This document shows, one piece after another, positions 51,411 through 59,424 of a stretch of DNA of 64,000 nt (position 1 is the first letter of the stretch; each line of letters opens with the position of its first letter). The position numbers and the translations under genes were made by a program. The notes beneath the pieces were generated by a model that was not told the origin of the DNA, did no database searches, and was given only the letters and a program-made list of their open reading frames with translations. This stretch comes from Streptomyces sp. NBC_00250 (lineage in GTDB: Bacteria > Actinomycetota > Actinomycetes > Streptomycetales > Streptomycetaceae), in the NCBI RefSeq assembly GCF_036192275.1, contig NZ_CP108088.1, positions 1,488,001-1,552,000 of the forward strand, in the 5' to 3' direction.

Positions 51411-52076
51411 TCAGGCGCCGAGCCGGTTGATCTCGGTGGTCCGAAGGATGTGGGGCCCGGCGCCGCACAGGCGCGTGGTGGCGAGCATGGCGCGGCCCAC
51501 CTGTTCGGTACTGGTCACGAAGCGGGGGACCACGCGGCGGATGACCGGGTAGAGCCATGAGGTGAGGCGGTACATCACGCGGTACCAGCGTGTGCCCGAG
51601 GTCTCGCCGTGGAGGGGCTGGATCCATCCCGGCCGGAAGGCGTAGGCGTGCATGTCCATGGCCAGGAGGGCGTTCTCCGTGCGGCCCTTCACCCGGGCCC
51701 AGGCCGAGCGGCCCCGCTCGGTGCTGTCGGTGCCTTCTCCGGAGACGTAGACGAAGGTCAGGCCGGGGTTGCCGGCGGCGACCACGCGCGCGGCCGCCAG
51801 CGTGTAGGTGTACGTGATCGTCTCGTACTCGACGGCGTCGCGCCCGGCCGCGGAGACACCCAGGCAGTAGAAACACGCGTCGGCCCCGGCCAGTTCGCCC
51901 GCGATCGGGGTGAGGTCGGCGAAGTCGGAGTGCAGCACCTCGCGGAGTTCGGGGGCGGTGCGACCGAGCGGGCGGCGGACGACGGCGAGGACCTCGGTCA
52001 CTTCGGGGTCCTCCAGGCAGGCGCGCAGCACGCCTTGGCCGACCATGCCGGACGCCCCGAACAGGATCACCTTCAC
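51411..52076 (-). CDS. NAD(P)-binding atypical SDR (epimerase-like)
   Basis: 221 residues from the GTG at 52076 (AGAGAGGG upstream). Rossmann start KVILFGASGMVGQGVLRACL, then EVLAVVRRPLGR, DACFYCLGVSA, TFVYVSGEGTDSTERG, ARVKGRTENALLAM (Lys of the active-site region) and AFRPGWIQPLHG. This matches the HTATIP2/YwnB-type small NAD(P)H-binding proteins (about 215-225 residues). Substrate unknown. A degraded SnoaL-like remnant follows 23 bases behind its stop. Confidence 0.88.
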   Translation of the reverse strand: MKVILFGASGMVGQGVLRACLEDPEVTEVLAVVRRPLGRTAPELREVLHSDFADLTPIAGELAGADACFYCLGVSAAGRDAVEYETITYTYTLAAARVVAAGNPGLTFVYVSGEGTDSTERGRSAWARVKGRTENALLAMDMHAYAFRPGWIQPLHGETSGTRWYRVMYRLTSWLYPVIRRVVPRFVTSTEQVGRAMLATTRLCGAGPHILRTTEINRLGA

Positions 52077-52277
52077 CGCGTGCCCTCTCTTGGGTGGTTC
52101 GTACGGGGGTGGTGCGGTGCGGCAGTGACCGCGGGCGCCACCGTAGGGATGTCGGTCCACGACGAGTAGACGGCATCACGGTCGGCCGGGCGAGCGGCCA
52201 CGCCGGTCGGGGGACGGACAGGTCCGCTGGACAGGCGGGGCTCCTGCGCGCTGTTGACGCATGGCCCCCGGACGACC

Positions 52278-53186
52278 TCAGTGCCCGGCCCGCGAGGTCC
52301 GACGGGTTCGGCTCGCTGTCTCGCGGAGCAGCAGGGCGGCGGACGCCGGGGCCGCGGGGCCGGAGGTCCGTGTCGCGAGGGATGCGCCCGCGTGGCGTAC
52401 GGCGTCGAGGCGGAGGCGTTGGACCCCGACGAGGGCCCGTATGAAGGGCCTGTACGAAGGGGCCGCCAGGCCCGGGAGGGAGACAGCCGCCGTCAGGTCG
52501 ATGTCGGCCAGGTCCGCCTGCTCCTGTACGAGCCGGCCCAGCGCCGCGTCGGGCCGCGTGAGGTCCGCACCGTGGCGCGCCACCGCGTCGGCGGGGACGC
52601 CCGTCCGGCCCACGCGCAGGTCCTCGGACAGGTCCTCCAGGAAGTCGATGCGCTGCATGCCTCGGATGAGGCGGTGGCAGCCGCCCGTGAACGCCTCCCG
52701 CGCGGACGTTTCCGCGGGCGCGAGGAGGCAGGCCGTGAGCATCAGCGCGGGCAAGGAGTACTCCTCCACGTACCGCTCCAGCTCCTCCTCGTCCGCGATG
52801 CTCCGCCACATGACCTCGCGCTCACAGCCGCGCAGGAACGCCTCCACATACGTGCGTACGTCCGGGTGGCGTTCGACGGTGCGTACCAGGCAGCGCAGCA
52901 CGGGCAGTGCGGAGTCGCCATCGGCGAGGGCCTTGCGTACGAGCCCGTCCCATTCCGTGAGCGCGGCCGCTCGTTCGTCCGGTGTTCCGCGGTCGATCCG
53001 GTCGTCGGTGTCGTGCATGAACGCGACGGCGGCCACGACGTGCGGCACCAGCGCGGCGGGCAGCAGCAGGCGTGCGGCCGCGTACTCGGCCGTCGCGAAG
53101 CTCCGCACCGCCCGGCGCTGCGCGGTGTAGTCCCGCCGTAGCCGTGGCTCCCCGACCCCGGCCCGGTCCAGGGCCCGCTTCCACAT
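52278..53186 (-). CDS. squalene/phytoene synthase-family protein
   Basis: 302 residues, ATG preceded by AGGAG. All-helical trans-isoprenyl synthase fold with the two metal-binding motifs HDTDDRID (about 58-65, DxxxD) and DFLEDLSED (about 180-188, D...ED), and MQRIDFLEDL context. Members condense two prenyl diphosphates head to head (squalene, phytoene) or, in some bacterial branches, perform related steps; the first motif is complete so activity is likely. No hpn, crt or other terpenoid genes are near; it sits 84 bases behind matB on the same strand. Confidence 0.85.
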   Translation of the reverse strand: MWKRALDRAGVGEPRLRRDYTAQRRAVRSFATAEYAAARLLLPAALVPHVVAAVAFMHDTDDRIDRGTPDERAAALTEWDGLVRKALADGDSALPVLRCLVRTVERHPDVRTYVEAFLRGCEREVMWRSIADEEELERYVEEYSLPALMLTACLLAPAETSAREAFTGGCHRLIRGMQRIDFLEDLSEDLRVGRTGVPADAVARHGADLTRPDAALGRLVQEQADLADIDLTAAVSLPGLAAPSYRPFIRALVGVQRLRLDAVRHAGASLATRTSGPAAPASAALLLRETASRTRRTSRAGH

Positions 53187-53270
53187 GCTGGTCTCCTGCC
53201 GTCGTCGGCTGCGATCCTACGGGCCCGGTCCGCAGGGCAGCGCTGTGCCCTGCGGTTCGGGCGGCCCGCG

Positions 53271-54530
53271 TCAGGCGCCGGCCCGGCGCCTGCCCCGCAC
53301 GCGGCGCGGGTACGGGAAGAGCCGCGGAGAGCGCTTCGCGGCCACGTCCTCGACCCAGCCGAAGGTCAGCACCAGTAGTCCGGTCAGTGGGATCGCCACC
53401 ATCAGCGGAGACCACTGGCTGGTCAGCAGCCATTGGAAGTGCTCGTAGAAGAAGCCGACGGACCAGAGGGGGTCGATCAGCGGGATGGCGGCCACCAACG
53501 CGGTCTCGTGCCAGAGGTAGACGCTGACAGCGCGTGCGTTGAGCAGGCTGATCAGGCCGTTCCAGCGTTCCAGCGGTCGGGGCCACCGTTCCCAGGAGGG
53601 ACTCACGTGGAGCAGGATGGCGACGAAGCCGAAGGACCACAGGGCCTGGGCTATCGGCCAGCTCTCGATGTCGGTGGGTGCGGTCGGATCGACCGGTCGG
53701 GTCTGCAGGTACCACGAGCCGGCCACCATGATCAGCGGCGCGACGGACGGCACGACGTACTGCGGGAGCTTCTTGAGCAGGCCCTCCTGATGAGCCATGC
53801 CGAGGATCCAGCAGGAGCCGAAGGTGGCGAAGTCGCTGACGGTCTCCCAGACCCGGCCGTAGAGGAACTCCTGGTCGATGAAGAAGGTGTTCATGACGAT
53901 CGTCAGCGCGAGCGGCACGAACAGCGTCACCACCGGCATCCGCCGCAGCGCCCACAGCATCAACGGTGACAGCAGGACGAACCAGAGGTACGCGCGGAGG
54001 TACCAGAGCGGGACGATGACCTGCGCCGCCCAGCCCTGCCCCACGAGATGGTCGAATCCGTTCAGCGATTCGGCGTACGGCGGAGTGCTCAGCGGCACGA
54101 TCCAGAGCAGCAGCTTGCCCCACCACCAGTCGGGGTGCCCCTCGTCGTCGGGCCCTCCGCCGTCGAGGATCTGGGCGGTGAGCATGATCGCGCCGAACAG
54201 CCACATCGGCGGCAGCAGTCGGCGCAGGCGGCCCCGGATGACGCCGAGGGCGGGCCGGCCGAGGGAACGGGCCATCAGCGACCCGGCCAGCGCGAACATC
54301 ACGCCCATCGACGGGAAGACGACGGGCAGCCAGAACCAGCCGAAGTTGTGGTAGAGCACCACGCGAACCAGCGCCAGGGCGCGCAGCAGGTCGAGATAGC
54401 GGTCCCGGCCGCCCTTGGCCCTGGGCGGTGCCATGGGGTCCGGCTCCTGCGTCGGTTCCCGTCGCAGAACGGCGGGGACGCGCAGCCGGAGGGTCTCCTG
54501 GGTGCCCCCGAACTCGAAGGATGCGGTCAT
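53271..54530 (-). CDS. matB: membrane acyltransferase, MatB
   Basis: 419 residues. N-terminal cytoplasmic tail, then about ten membrane helices of the acyltransferase-3 family: DRYLDLLRALALVRVVLYHN with the catalytic-site Arg/His (here R-x10-H pattern near 45-60), FALAGSLMARSL, VPLWYLRAYLWFVLLSPLML, RAVSVYLWHETALVAAIPLI. It begins two bases behind the matA stop, so translation is coupled. In Streptomyces the matAB pair makes an extracellular poly-beta-1,6-N-acetylglucosamine-like polymer that causes pellets to clump; MatB is the presumed O-acylation or export-linked partner. Confidence 0.88.
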   Translation of the reverse strand: MTASFEFGGTQETLRLRVPAVLRREPTQEPDPMAPPRAKGGRDRYLDLLRALALVRVVLYHNFGWFWLPVVFPSMGVMFALAGSLMARSLGRPALGVIRGRLRRLLPPMWLFGAIMLTAQILDGGGPDDEGHPDWWWGKLLLWIVPLSTPPYAESLNGFDHLVGQGWAAQVIVPLWYLRAYLWFVLLSPLMLWALRRMPVVTLFVPLALTIVMNTFFIDQEFLYGRVWETVSDFATFGSCWILGMAHQEGLLKKLPQYVVPSVAPLIMVAGSWYLQTRPVDPTAPTDIESWPIAQALWSFGFVAILLHVSPSWERWPRPLERWNGLISLLNARAVSVYLWHETALVAAIPLIDPLWSVGFFYEHFQWLLTSQWSPLMVAIPLTGLLVLTFGWVEDVAAKRSPRLFPYPRRVRGRRRAGA

Positions 54531-54532
54531 GG

Positions 54533-56683
54533 TCAGGCCTCCACCGGTGCGGCGACCTCGCCGGTGCGCCGGAGCTTCTGCCAGCGCAGTCGGCCACCGG
54601 TCAGCGCCGTGATCGTGGACTGCAACAGGACGATGTACATCAGCTGCCGGTAGACCAGTTGCTGGATCGGCAGACTGATCAGATGCAGGGGCTTCTCGCC
54701 GTCGAGCCGGAAGGCGTACCAGGACAGCACGGCCTGGAGCAGGATGAAGCCGCCCCAGCTGGCGAGGGTGATCGGGGCGTCCGCGAACAGCACGCCGTAC
54801 AGCAGGAACATGTCGACCAGCGGCGCGAGCAGCGGGGCGACCACGCCGAACATCACGACGAGCGGCAGCCCGAGCCGGCCGAAGCGTCCGGCCGGGCCGC
54901 GGGAGGTCACGGCGCGGCGGTGCTTCCACATCGCCTGCATGGAGCCGTAGCTCCAGCGGTACCGCTGGGACCAGAGCTGCTGGAGGCTGGCGGGGGCCTC
55001 GGTCCAGGCGCGGGCGCGCTCGGCGTAGACGATCCGCCAGCCGTCGCAGAGCACCGCCATGGTGATGTCGGTGTCCTCGGCGAGGGTGTCGTCGCTCATT
55101 CCGCCGACCCGCCGCAGGGCCTCCTTGCGGAAGGCGCCGACCGCGCCGGGGATGGTCGGGATGACGTTGAGCATGTCGTACATCCGGCGGTCCAGGTTGT
55201 GGCCGAGGACGTACTCGATGTGCTGCCAGGCGCCGATCAGGCTGTCGCGGTTGCCGACCTTGGCGTTGCCCGCGACCGCGCCGATCGCCCGGTCGCCGAA
55301 CGGCTGGACCAGCTCGCGCACGGTGGACGGCTCGAAGACGGTGTCGCCGTCCATCATCACGATGATGTCGTGCGACGCGGCCGCGATGCCGGCGTTGAGC
55401 GCGGTGGACTTGCCGCCGTTGGCCTTGCGGATCAGCCGGACGAACGGCAGACGCATCTCCTCGACGATGTCCGCGGTGCCGTCCGTCGAGCCGTCGTCGA
55501 TGACGATCACCTCGATCGGATAGTCGCTGGAAGCGAGGGAGTTCAGGGTGTTCGCGATGCACTCGCGCTCGTTGTAGGCCGGGACGAGGACGGTGACCGG
55601 CTGGGTGACGGGCGGTCCCCACGCGTCCCGCCGCCGGGAGCGCCGGGCGTGGAGCGGTGCGAGCACGAGCATCAGCGCGAACCGTCCGAAGTTGAGGAAG
55701 CCGACGACGGCCAGCAGAGCGACCAGCACCGGCAGGGTGAGCACGGCGGCCCGGGTGGCCCAGATGAAACACCTGCCCGCCCACAGCTGGTAGCCGTGCA
55801 CCGGCACGGTGGCGTCGGTGGCGCCGAGCGCCTCGGAGATGGTGGCGAAGCGGTACCCCTCGCCCTGCAGCTTCTCAATGATCTGCTCGAGCGCGGCAAG
55901 GGTCTCGGTACGGTCGCCGCCCGCGTCGTGCAGCAGGATCAGCTCGCCCGCGCCGGGCTTGCGCGGCATCGCCTCCTTGACGATCGCGTCGACGCCGGGA
56001 CGCTTCCAGTCGTGGGTGTCGCGGTCGATGAACGCGGTGAGGTAGCCGTGGGAACCCACGTACTTGATCACCGGGTAGTTCCAGTCGTCGAGCGCCGAGG
56101 CGTCGGAGGAGTACGGCGGGCGGAACAGCGCGCTGTGGACGCCCGCGACTCCGGCCAGCGCCAGCTGCGTCTGCGCCAGCTCCCAGCTGACCCGGGCTTC
56201 CGACTGGTACACCAGATCGGGGTGGGTGAAGGTGTGCACGCCGATCTCGTGGCCGCCCGCGACGATCTGCCGGATCAGCTCCGGGTGACGCGTGGTCATC
56301 GCGCCGGTCACGAAGAAGTCCGCGTGGATGTCGTGGGCCGCGAGCACGTCCAGGATCTTCGGGGTCCACTCCGGCGAGGGGCCGTCGTCGAAGCTCAGGA
56401 CCACGGTGCGGTCGGGGATCCGATAACTCACGGGGCGCTCGTTCCTGGTGCCGCGCGCGTCGATGATCGGGCCGCCCTTGAGCAGGTTCTCCGGCACGGT
56501 CGTCTTGTCGACCGAGGTCGCGATCCGGGTGTCGTGGAACGCCTCGTTGGTGGCGAGGCCGCGCAGGACGAGGAGCGCGAGCAAGCAGGCCAGCAGGGAC
56601 AGCGGCATGAAGAAGCGCAGCGGCGGCGCAGCCAGTCGGCGCGGTCTCAGCAGGGTTTGCCGGCGACGCTGGTGGCGGGACAA
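54533..56683 (-). CDS. matA: bifunctional polysaccharide deacetylase/glycosyltransferase 2, MatA
   Basis: 716 residues from the TTG at 56683, chosen since AGGAG lies five bases upstream; an ATG at 56809 has nothing. One membrane helix, then a NodB deacetylase domain (about 90-270: SFDDGPSP, HTFTHPD metal triad, RPPYSSD, LHDAGGDR), then a GT2 processive synthase (about 320-600: VPAYNERE, DDGSTDGT, DGDTVFEPS, EDTDIT, QQLWSQRYRW) with flanking membrane helices. It polymerises UDP-GlcNAc-type sugars on the inside and the outer domain deacetylates the polymer, much as PgaB/PgaC do as separate proteins. First gene of the mat operon. Confidence 0.92.
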   Translation of the reverse strand: MSRHQRRRQTLLRPRRLAAPPLRFFMPLSLLACLLALLVLRGLATNEAFHDTRIATSVDKTTVPENLLKGGPIIDARGTRNERPVSYRIPDRTVVLSFDDGPSPEWTPKILDVLAAHDIHADFFVTGAMTTRHPELIRQIVAGGHEIGVHTFTHPDLVYQSEARVSWELAQTQLALAGVAGVHSALFRPPYSSDASALDDWNYPVIKYVGSHGYLTAFIDRDTHDWKRPGVDAIVKEAMPRKPGAGELILLHDAGGDRTETLAALEQIIEKLQGEGYRFATISEALGATDATVPVHGYQLWAGRCFIWATRAAVLTLPVLVALLAVVGFLNFGRFALMLVLAPLHARRSRRRDAWGPPVTQPVTVLVPAYNERECIANTLNSLASSDYPIEVIVIDDGSTDGTADIVEEMRLPFVRLIRKANGGKSTALNAGIAAASHDIIVMMDGDTVFEPSTVRELVQPFGDRAIGAVAGNAKVGNRDSLIGAWQHIEYVLGHNLDRRMYDMLNVIPTIPGAVGAFRKEALRRVGGMSDDTLAEDTDITMAVLCDGWRIVYAERARAWTEAPASLQQLWSQRYRWSYGSMQAMWKHRRAVTSRGPAGRFGRLGLPLVVMFGVVAPLLAPLVDMFLLYGVLFADAPITLASWGGFILLQAVLSWYAFRLDGEKPLHLISLPIQQLVYRQLMYIVLLQSTITALTGGRLRWQKLRRTGEVAAPVEA

Positions 56684-56842
56684 GGGCGCTCCTGGAGATG
56701 GGTGGTGCGGACGATCAGGCGCGCTCGGCCCGGCCTGCAGGCGTTGCTCCGGGCGACACGATGATCGCGGTATGCCAGGGAATGTCCCGATGTTCGGCGT
56801 GATGGCCAAACTTTTCGGGTGGGGTGTCGGAGACTGCGCCCT

Positions 56843-57136
56843 CTAGGGCCAGGAGGGCGACAGGGGCCCCTTGGTGGGCACGTACAGGGGCTTCGGCGGT
56901 ATCCCCATCGCCGGAGCGTCCGACTGCCCGCCGATGAGGCTGCTGCCCATGGCGGCCGCCAGGATCGCGCCGACCACGGAGACCGGCCAGCCGAAGCGCC
57001 GCAGCAGACGGCTGCGCAGACCCGACTGGTCGACGAACACCGGTGCCGGAGCAGGCTCCAACGGACGCGATTCGGCCACGCCGGGCTGTGCCGAGTGGAG
57101 CGATCCGCGCCTGGAGGATGTGGCGACTTGGCGCAT
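56843..57136 (-). CDS. small single-span membrane protein upstream of matA
   Basis: 97 residues from the ATG at 57136 (MRQVATSSRRGSLHS; AAGG upstream); an ATG at 57238 is possible. Basic N-terminus, one membrane helix (about 48-68, WPVSVVGAILAAAMGSSLIG), then a short outer tail rich in Pro ending LSPSWP. I do not recognise a family. It lies 159 bases before matA on the same strand and may be the promoter-proximal gene of the mat operon or separate. Confidence 0.55.
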   Translation of the reverse strand: MRQVATSSRRGSLHSAQPGVAESRPLEPAPAPVFVDQSGLRSRLLRRFGWPVSVVGAILAAAMGSSLIGGQSDAPAMGIPPKPLYVPTKGPLSPSWP

Positions 57137-57430
57137 GACTTGTGGCCTTTTTGTGCATGATGTGGAGACTGCTGAAGCGTAGAGCGGACCGTAGCGCATG
57201 ACCTGAATCGATTGGAGCGCGATGTGCGTATTTGGCATATTCCGATCGACTGTCGTAACCGGATCGGTATGTCAACGGGCGCCTCCCGACCCTTGGGTGA
57301 CCGGGTCGCGAACACGAGGCGGGATGGCTTGAATCCTTCGCTAGGATGACCGCTCAATTCATGCGATCAGCGATTGGTTCGCATGCAACGGGCGTGTCCA
57401 GCCACCGCCTCTACGCCCCAAGGAGCCTGT

Positions 57431-58381
57431 GTGAGCCAGCCCCGCCGCACCTCTCGTCGCCGAGGGTGGACCGCGCTCACGCTGCCCGCCCTCCTGTGCG
57501 TACTCGCCGCGTGTTCCGCCGCCCCCGCGACCGGCGGGAGCGCCGACGCCGCCGGGCCCGCACGGGACGCCTCGCCGACGCCCACCGGACCGCCGGGAAC
57601 CCTGTTCGACGACTTCGACTACACCGGCGCCGACGACCCTTCCCTCGCCGCGCACGGCTGGGAGATCCGCACCGGCGGGGGCGGCCCGGGGGTCAAGGAC
57701 ACCTGGAGCGCCGACGGCGCCGCCTTCCCCTCCGACCCGACGGCCAACGGGGGCAAGGTCCTACGACTGCGCTCCTCCACCGACGGCACCGAACAGGGCA
57801 CCACGCAGGTCGAGGTGCAGACCACGAGCCGGAACTTCTTCACGGGAACCTTCGCTGCCCGGGTCCACCTCAGCGACAAGCCCACGAACGGACGCGACGG
57901 CGACCACGTCGTCCAGACCTTCTTCCCGATCTCCCCCTCGGACTCCTCGGAGAACTACAGCGAACTCGACTTCGAGTACCTGCCGAACGGCGGCTGGGGT
58001 TCGGTGGGTCCGCAGCTCGACACCGTCAGCTGGTACAGGGCCGACCCGCCGGACCGGGTCCACAACACCCTCAAGCGGCGCCTCGACGGCTGGCACACCA
58101 TGGTGATCACCGCCATGGACGGAAAGGTCACCTACTCCCTGGACGGCAAGGAGCTCTTCACCAGCTCCGGCAGGTACGTCCCGCGCGAGCAGATGGACAT
58201 CCACTTCAGCAACTGGCTCATCGACCTCCCCTTCACCAGTGGCCCGCGCATCTGGGACATGAAGGTCGACTGGGTCTACTACAAGGCCGACCAGGCCGTC
58301 TCCGAGGCGGACGTCCAGACGACGGTGGACGGCTTCCACAGCACCGGCACCGACTACGTCAACACCGTCCCGAAGCCCTGA
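57431..58381 (+). CDS. secreted GH16-like glycoside hydrolase lipoprotein
   Basis: 316 residues from the GTG at 57431 (AAGGAG five bases upstream). Lipoprotein signal: RRTSRRRGW, core TALTLPALLCVL, lipobox LAAC. After a Pro/Ala linker comes a beta-jelly-roll domain with the GH16 active-site strand SELDFEYLPNG (E-x-D-x-E) and TTQVEVQTTSRNFFTGTFAA, WYRADPPDRVHN, GWHTMVITAMDGKVTYSLDG, all typical of GH16. It would hydrolyse or remodel a beta-glucan-like polymer. Divergent from the mat operon, which makes an extracellular polysaccharide; a functional link is attractive but not shown. Confidence 0.85.
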   Translation: MSQPRRTSRRRGWTALTLPALLCVLAACSAAPATGGSADAAGPARDASPTPTGPPGTLFDDFDYTGADDPSLAAHGWEIRTGGGGPGVKDTWSADGAAFPSDPTANGGKVLRLRSSTDGTEQGTTQVEVQTTSRNFFTGTFAARVHLSDKPTNGRDGDHVVQTFFPISPSDSSENYSELDFEYLPNGGWGSVGPQLDTVSWYRADPPDRVHNTLKRRLDGWHTMVITAMDGKVTYSLDGKELFTSSGRYVPREQMDIHFSNWLIDLPFTSGPRIWDMKVDWVYYKADQAVSEADVQTTVDGFHSTGTDYVNTVPKP

Positions 58382-58523
58382 CCCCACCCGCCGCGCGGTC
58401 GTCCCCTGGACGTGCTGCTCACCGAACGGGAGATCGCCTACCAACGGGGAGGACCGCCGGCGGACTTCACCCGTGACGTGCCCGCCGAGTTCCGTTTCGC
58501 CGTGTGCGCGACCATCGTGCGCT

Positions 58524-58541
58524 GGTCCCCACGCGGTCCCC
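58524..58541 (+). repeat. direct repeat A flanking the tRNA fragment
   Basis: GGTCCCCACGCGGTCCCC. Two GGTCCCC heptamers spaced 11 bases start to start. A copy with 16 of 18 bases identical lies at 58663-58680 on the other side of the tRNA fragment and terminator. Possible arm-type integrase or excisionase binding site. Confidence 0.5.
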
Positions 58542-58550
58542 GAGAACGAC

Positions 58551-58588
58551 CGAGGGGCCGTTTCAGATTGCTCTGAAACGGCCCCTCG
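58551..58588 (-). terminator. perfect 17-bp hairpin, terminator of the tRNA fragment
   Basis: CGAGGGGCCGTTTCAGA (58551-58567) pairs perfectly with 58572-58588 around a four-base loop TTGC. It lies 18 bases downstream (minus strand) of the 3' end of the tRNA-Pro fragment, where the terminator of an intact tRNA gene would be. Confidence 0.85.
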
Positions 58589-58606
58589 ATCTGCGACTTC
58601 GAAAAG

Positions 58607-58647
58607 TCGGGACGACAGGATTTGAACCTGCGACCTTTTGACCCCCA
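58607..58647 (-). pseudogene. 3' part of a tRNA-Pro(GGG) gene: attachment-site (attL/attR) scar
   Basis: On the minus strand the sequence from the anticodon loop (TGGGGG, TCAAA) through the variable region and T-arm (GCAGGTTCAAATCCTG) to the acceptor end (TCGTCCCGA) is that of the 3' part of a proline tRNA. The 5' part (acceptor, D-arm, first half of the anticodon stem) is missing: the sequence before T33 is unrelated. Integrative elements and phages that use the 3' end of a tRNA gene leave exactly such a fragment at one border. Confidence 0.75.
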
Positions 58648-58662
58648 TCGCGCACACCGTGT

Positions 58663-58680
58663 GGTCCCCAACCGGTCCCC
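58663..58680 (+). repeat. direct repeat B flanking the tRNA fragment
   Basis: GGTCCCCAACCGGTCCCC, 16 of 18 bases identical to repeat A at 58524, same 11-base spacing of its two heptamers, 139 bases away. Confidence 0.5.
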
Positions 58681-58837
58681 AGGCGCGCCGCGGAGGAGCA
58701 AACGTGGCAGACGCCTTCCAGGCGGCCCCGGAGGCGAACCGGCGGCCTGGGGTCACGACCTGGGTGTGTAGGTTGGCTGCCCGTCGCTGCCCCGCTCGGC
58801 GCGACCTCTCCCCCCTTCAGCTCCAGGAGGCCCCGCC

Positions 58838-59314
58838 ATGGCCGCATTTCCCTCGTTCCCCGTCGGTGCCCGGCCCGGCGCGGCCCCTGAGACGGCAGCC
58901 GCTGTGTGGCAGGTGATCACCACCATGTACGAGGCCTACTCGGCCGGGGACCGCGCCCGGATCGACGCCTGCCTGGACCCGGATGCGACCGTGTGGGATT
59001 CCGGGACTGCCGGGCTGCTCTTCGGGAAGCCGGACCTGGACCGGGTGCGCGAGGAACGCCCGGCCGGTGGTGAGGGGCCGGTGGAGAGCGGGCTGGAGCC
59101 GTACGGGCAGGTCGTGGACGTCTTCGGTGCCATTGCGGTGCTGCGCTTCTGGCTGTGGGTGGACTTCGCGCCCGACCCGTCGGCCGGTGGGCTGCGCCCC
59201 GAGCTGGTCCGCAACACCGCGGTCCTGGAGCAGGGCGTCGATGCGAAGTGGCGCATCGTCCACCTGCACGAGGACGTGCAGCAGCCGGGCGGTGTCCCCG
59301 TCGGCGATCACTGA
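58838..59314 (+). CDS. SnoaL/NTF2-like protein (nuclear transport factor 2 fold)
   Basis: 158 residues; ATG with CAGGAGG upstream. Helix (VWQVITTMYEAYSAGDRARI), then the typical DPDATVWDSG strand, a kinked helix, and strands VVDVFGAIAVLRFWLWVDF, RNTAVLEQGVDAKWRIVHLH. This fold family includes hydrolases, isomerases and ligand-binding proteins; no catalytic set is clear. It lies just right of the tRNA scar and 110 bases before hyuA, possibly part of the same unit. Confidence 0.85.
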   Translation: MAAFPSFPVGARPGAAPETAAAVWQVITTMYEAYSAGDRARIDACLDPDATVWDSGTAGLLFGKPDLDRVREERPAGGEGPVESGLEPYGQVVDVFGAIAVLRFWLWVDFAPDPSAGGLRPELVRNTAVLEQGVDAKWRIVHLHEDVQQPGGVPVGDH

Positions 59315-59424
59315 ACCGGGCACTACGCACTGCGGCCGGCCGCCACCCGTGCGCCGCGCACAGCCCTCCTCGGAAGCCTCGGGCTAGCGTCCTCGGCGAT
59401 CCCCTGAGAAAGCCGGGAGGCGCA

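Noticed and set aside
51325..52809. 494-codon minus-strand frame across the NAD(P)-binding gene
   Set aside because: Arg/Gly/Pro-rich shadow; only its last 20 codons make sense, as the first piece of the SnoaL-like remnant.
58607..58680. Functional tRNA gene
   Set aside because: Only the part from the anticodon loop to the 3' end matches a tRNA; the bases that should form the 5' acceptor strand, D-arm and anticodon stem do not pair.
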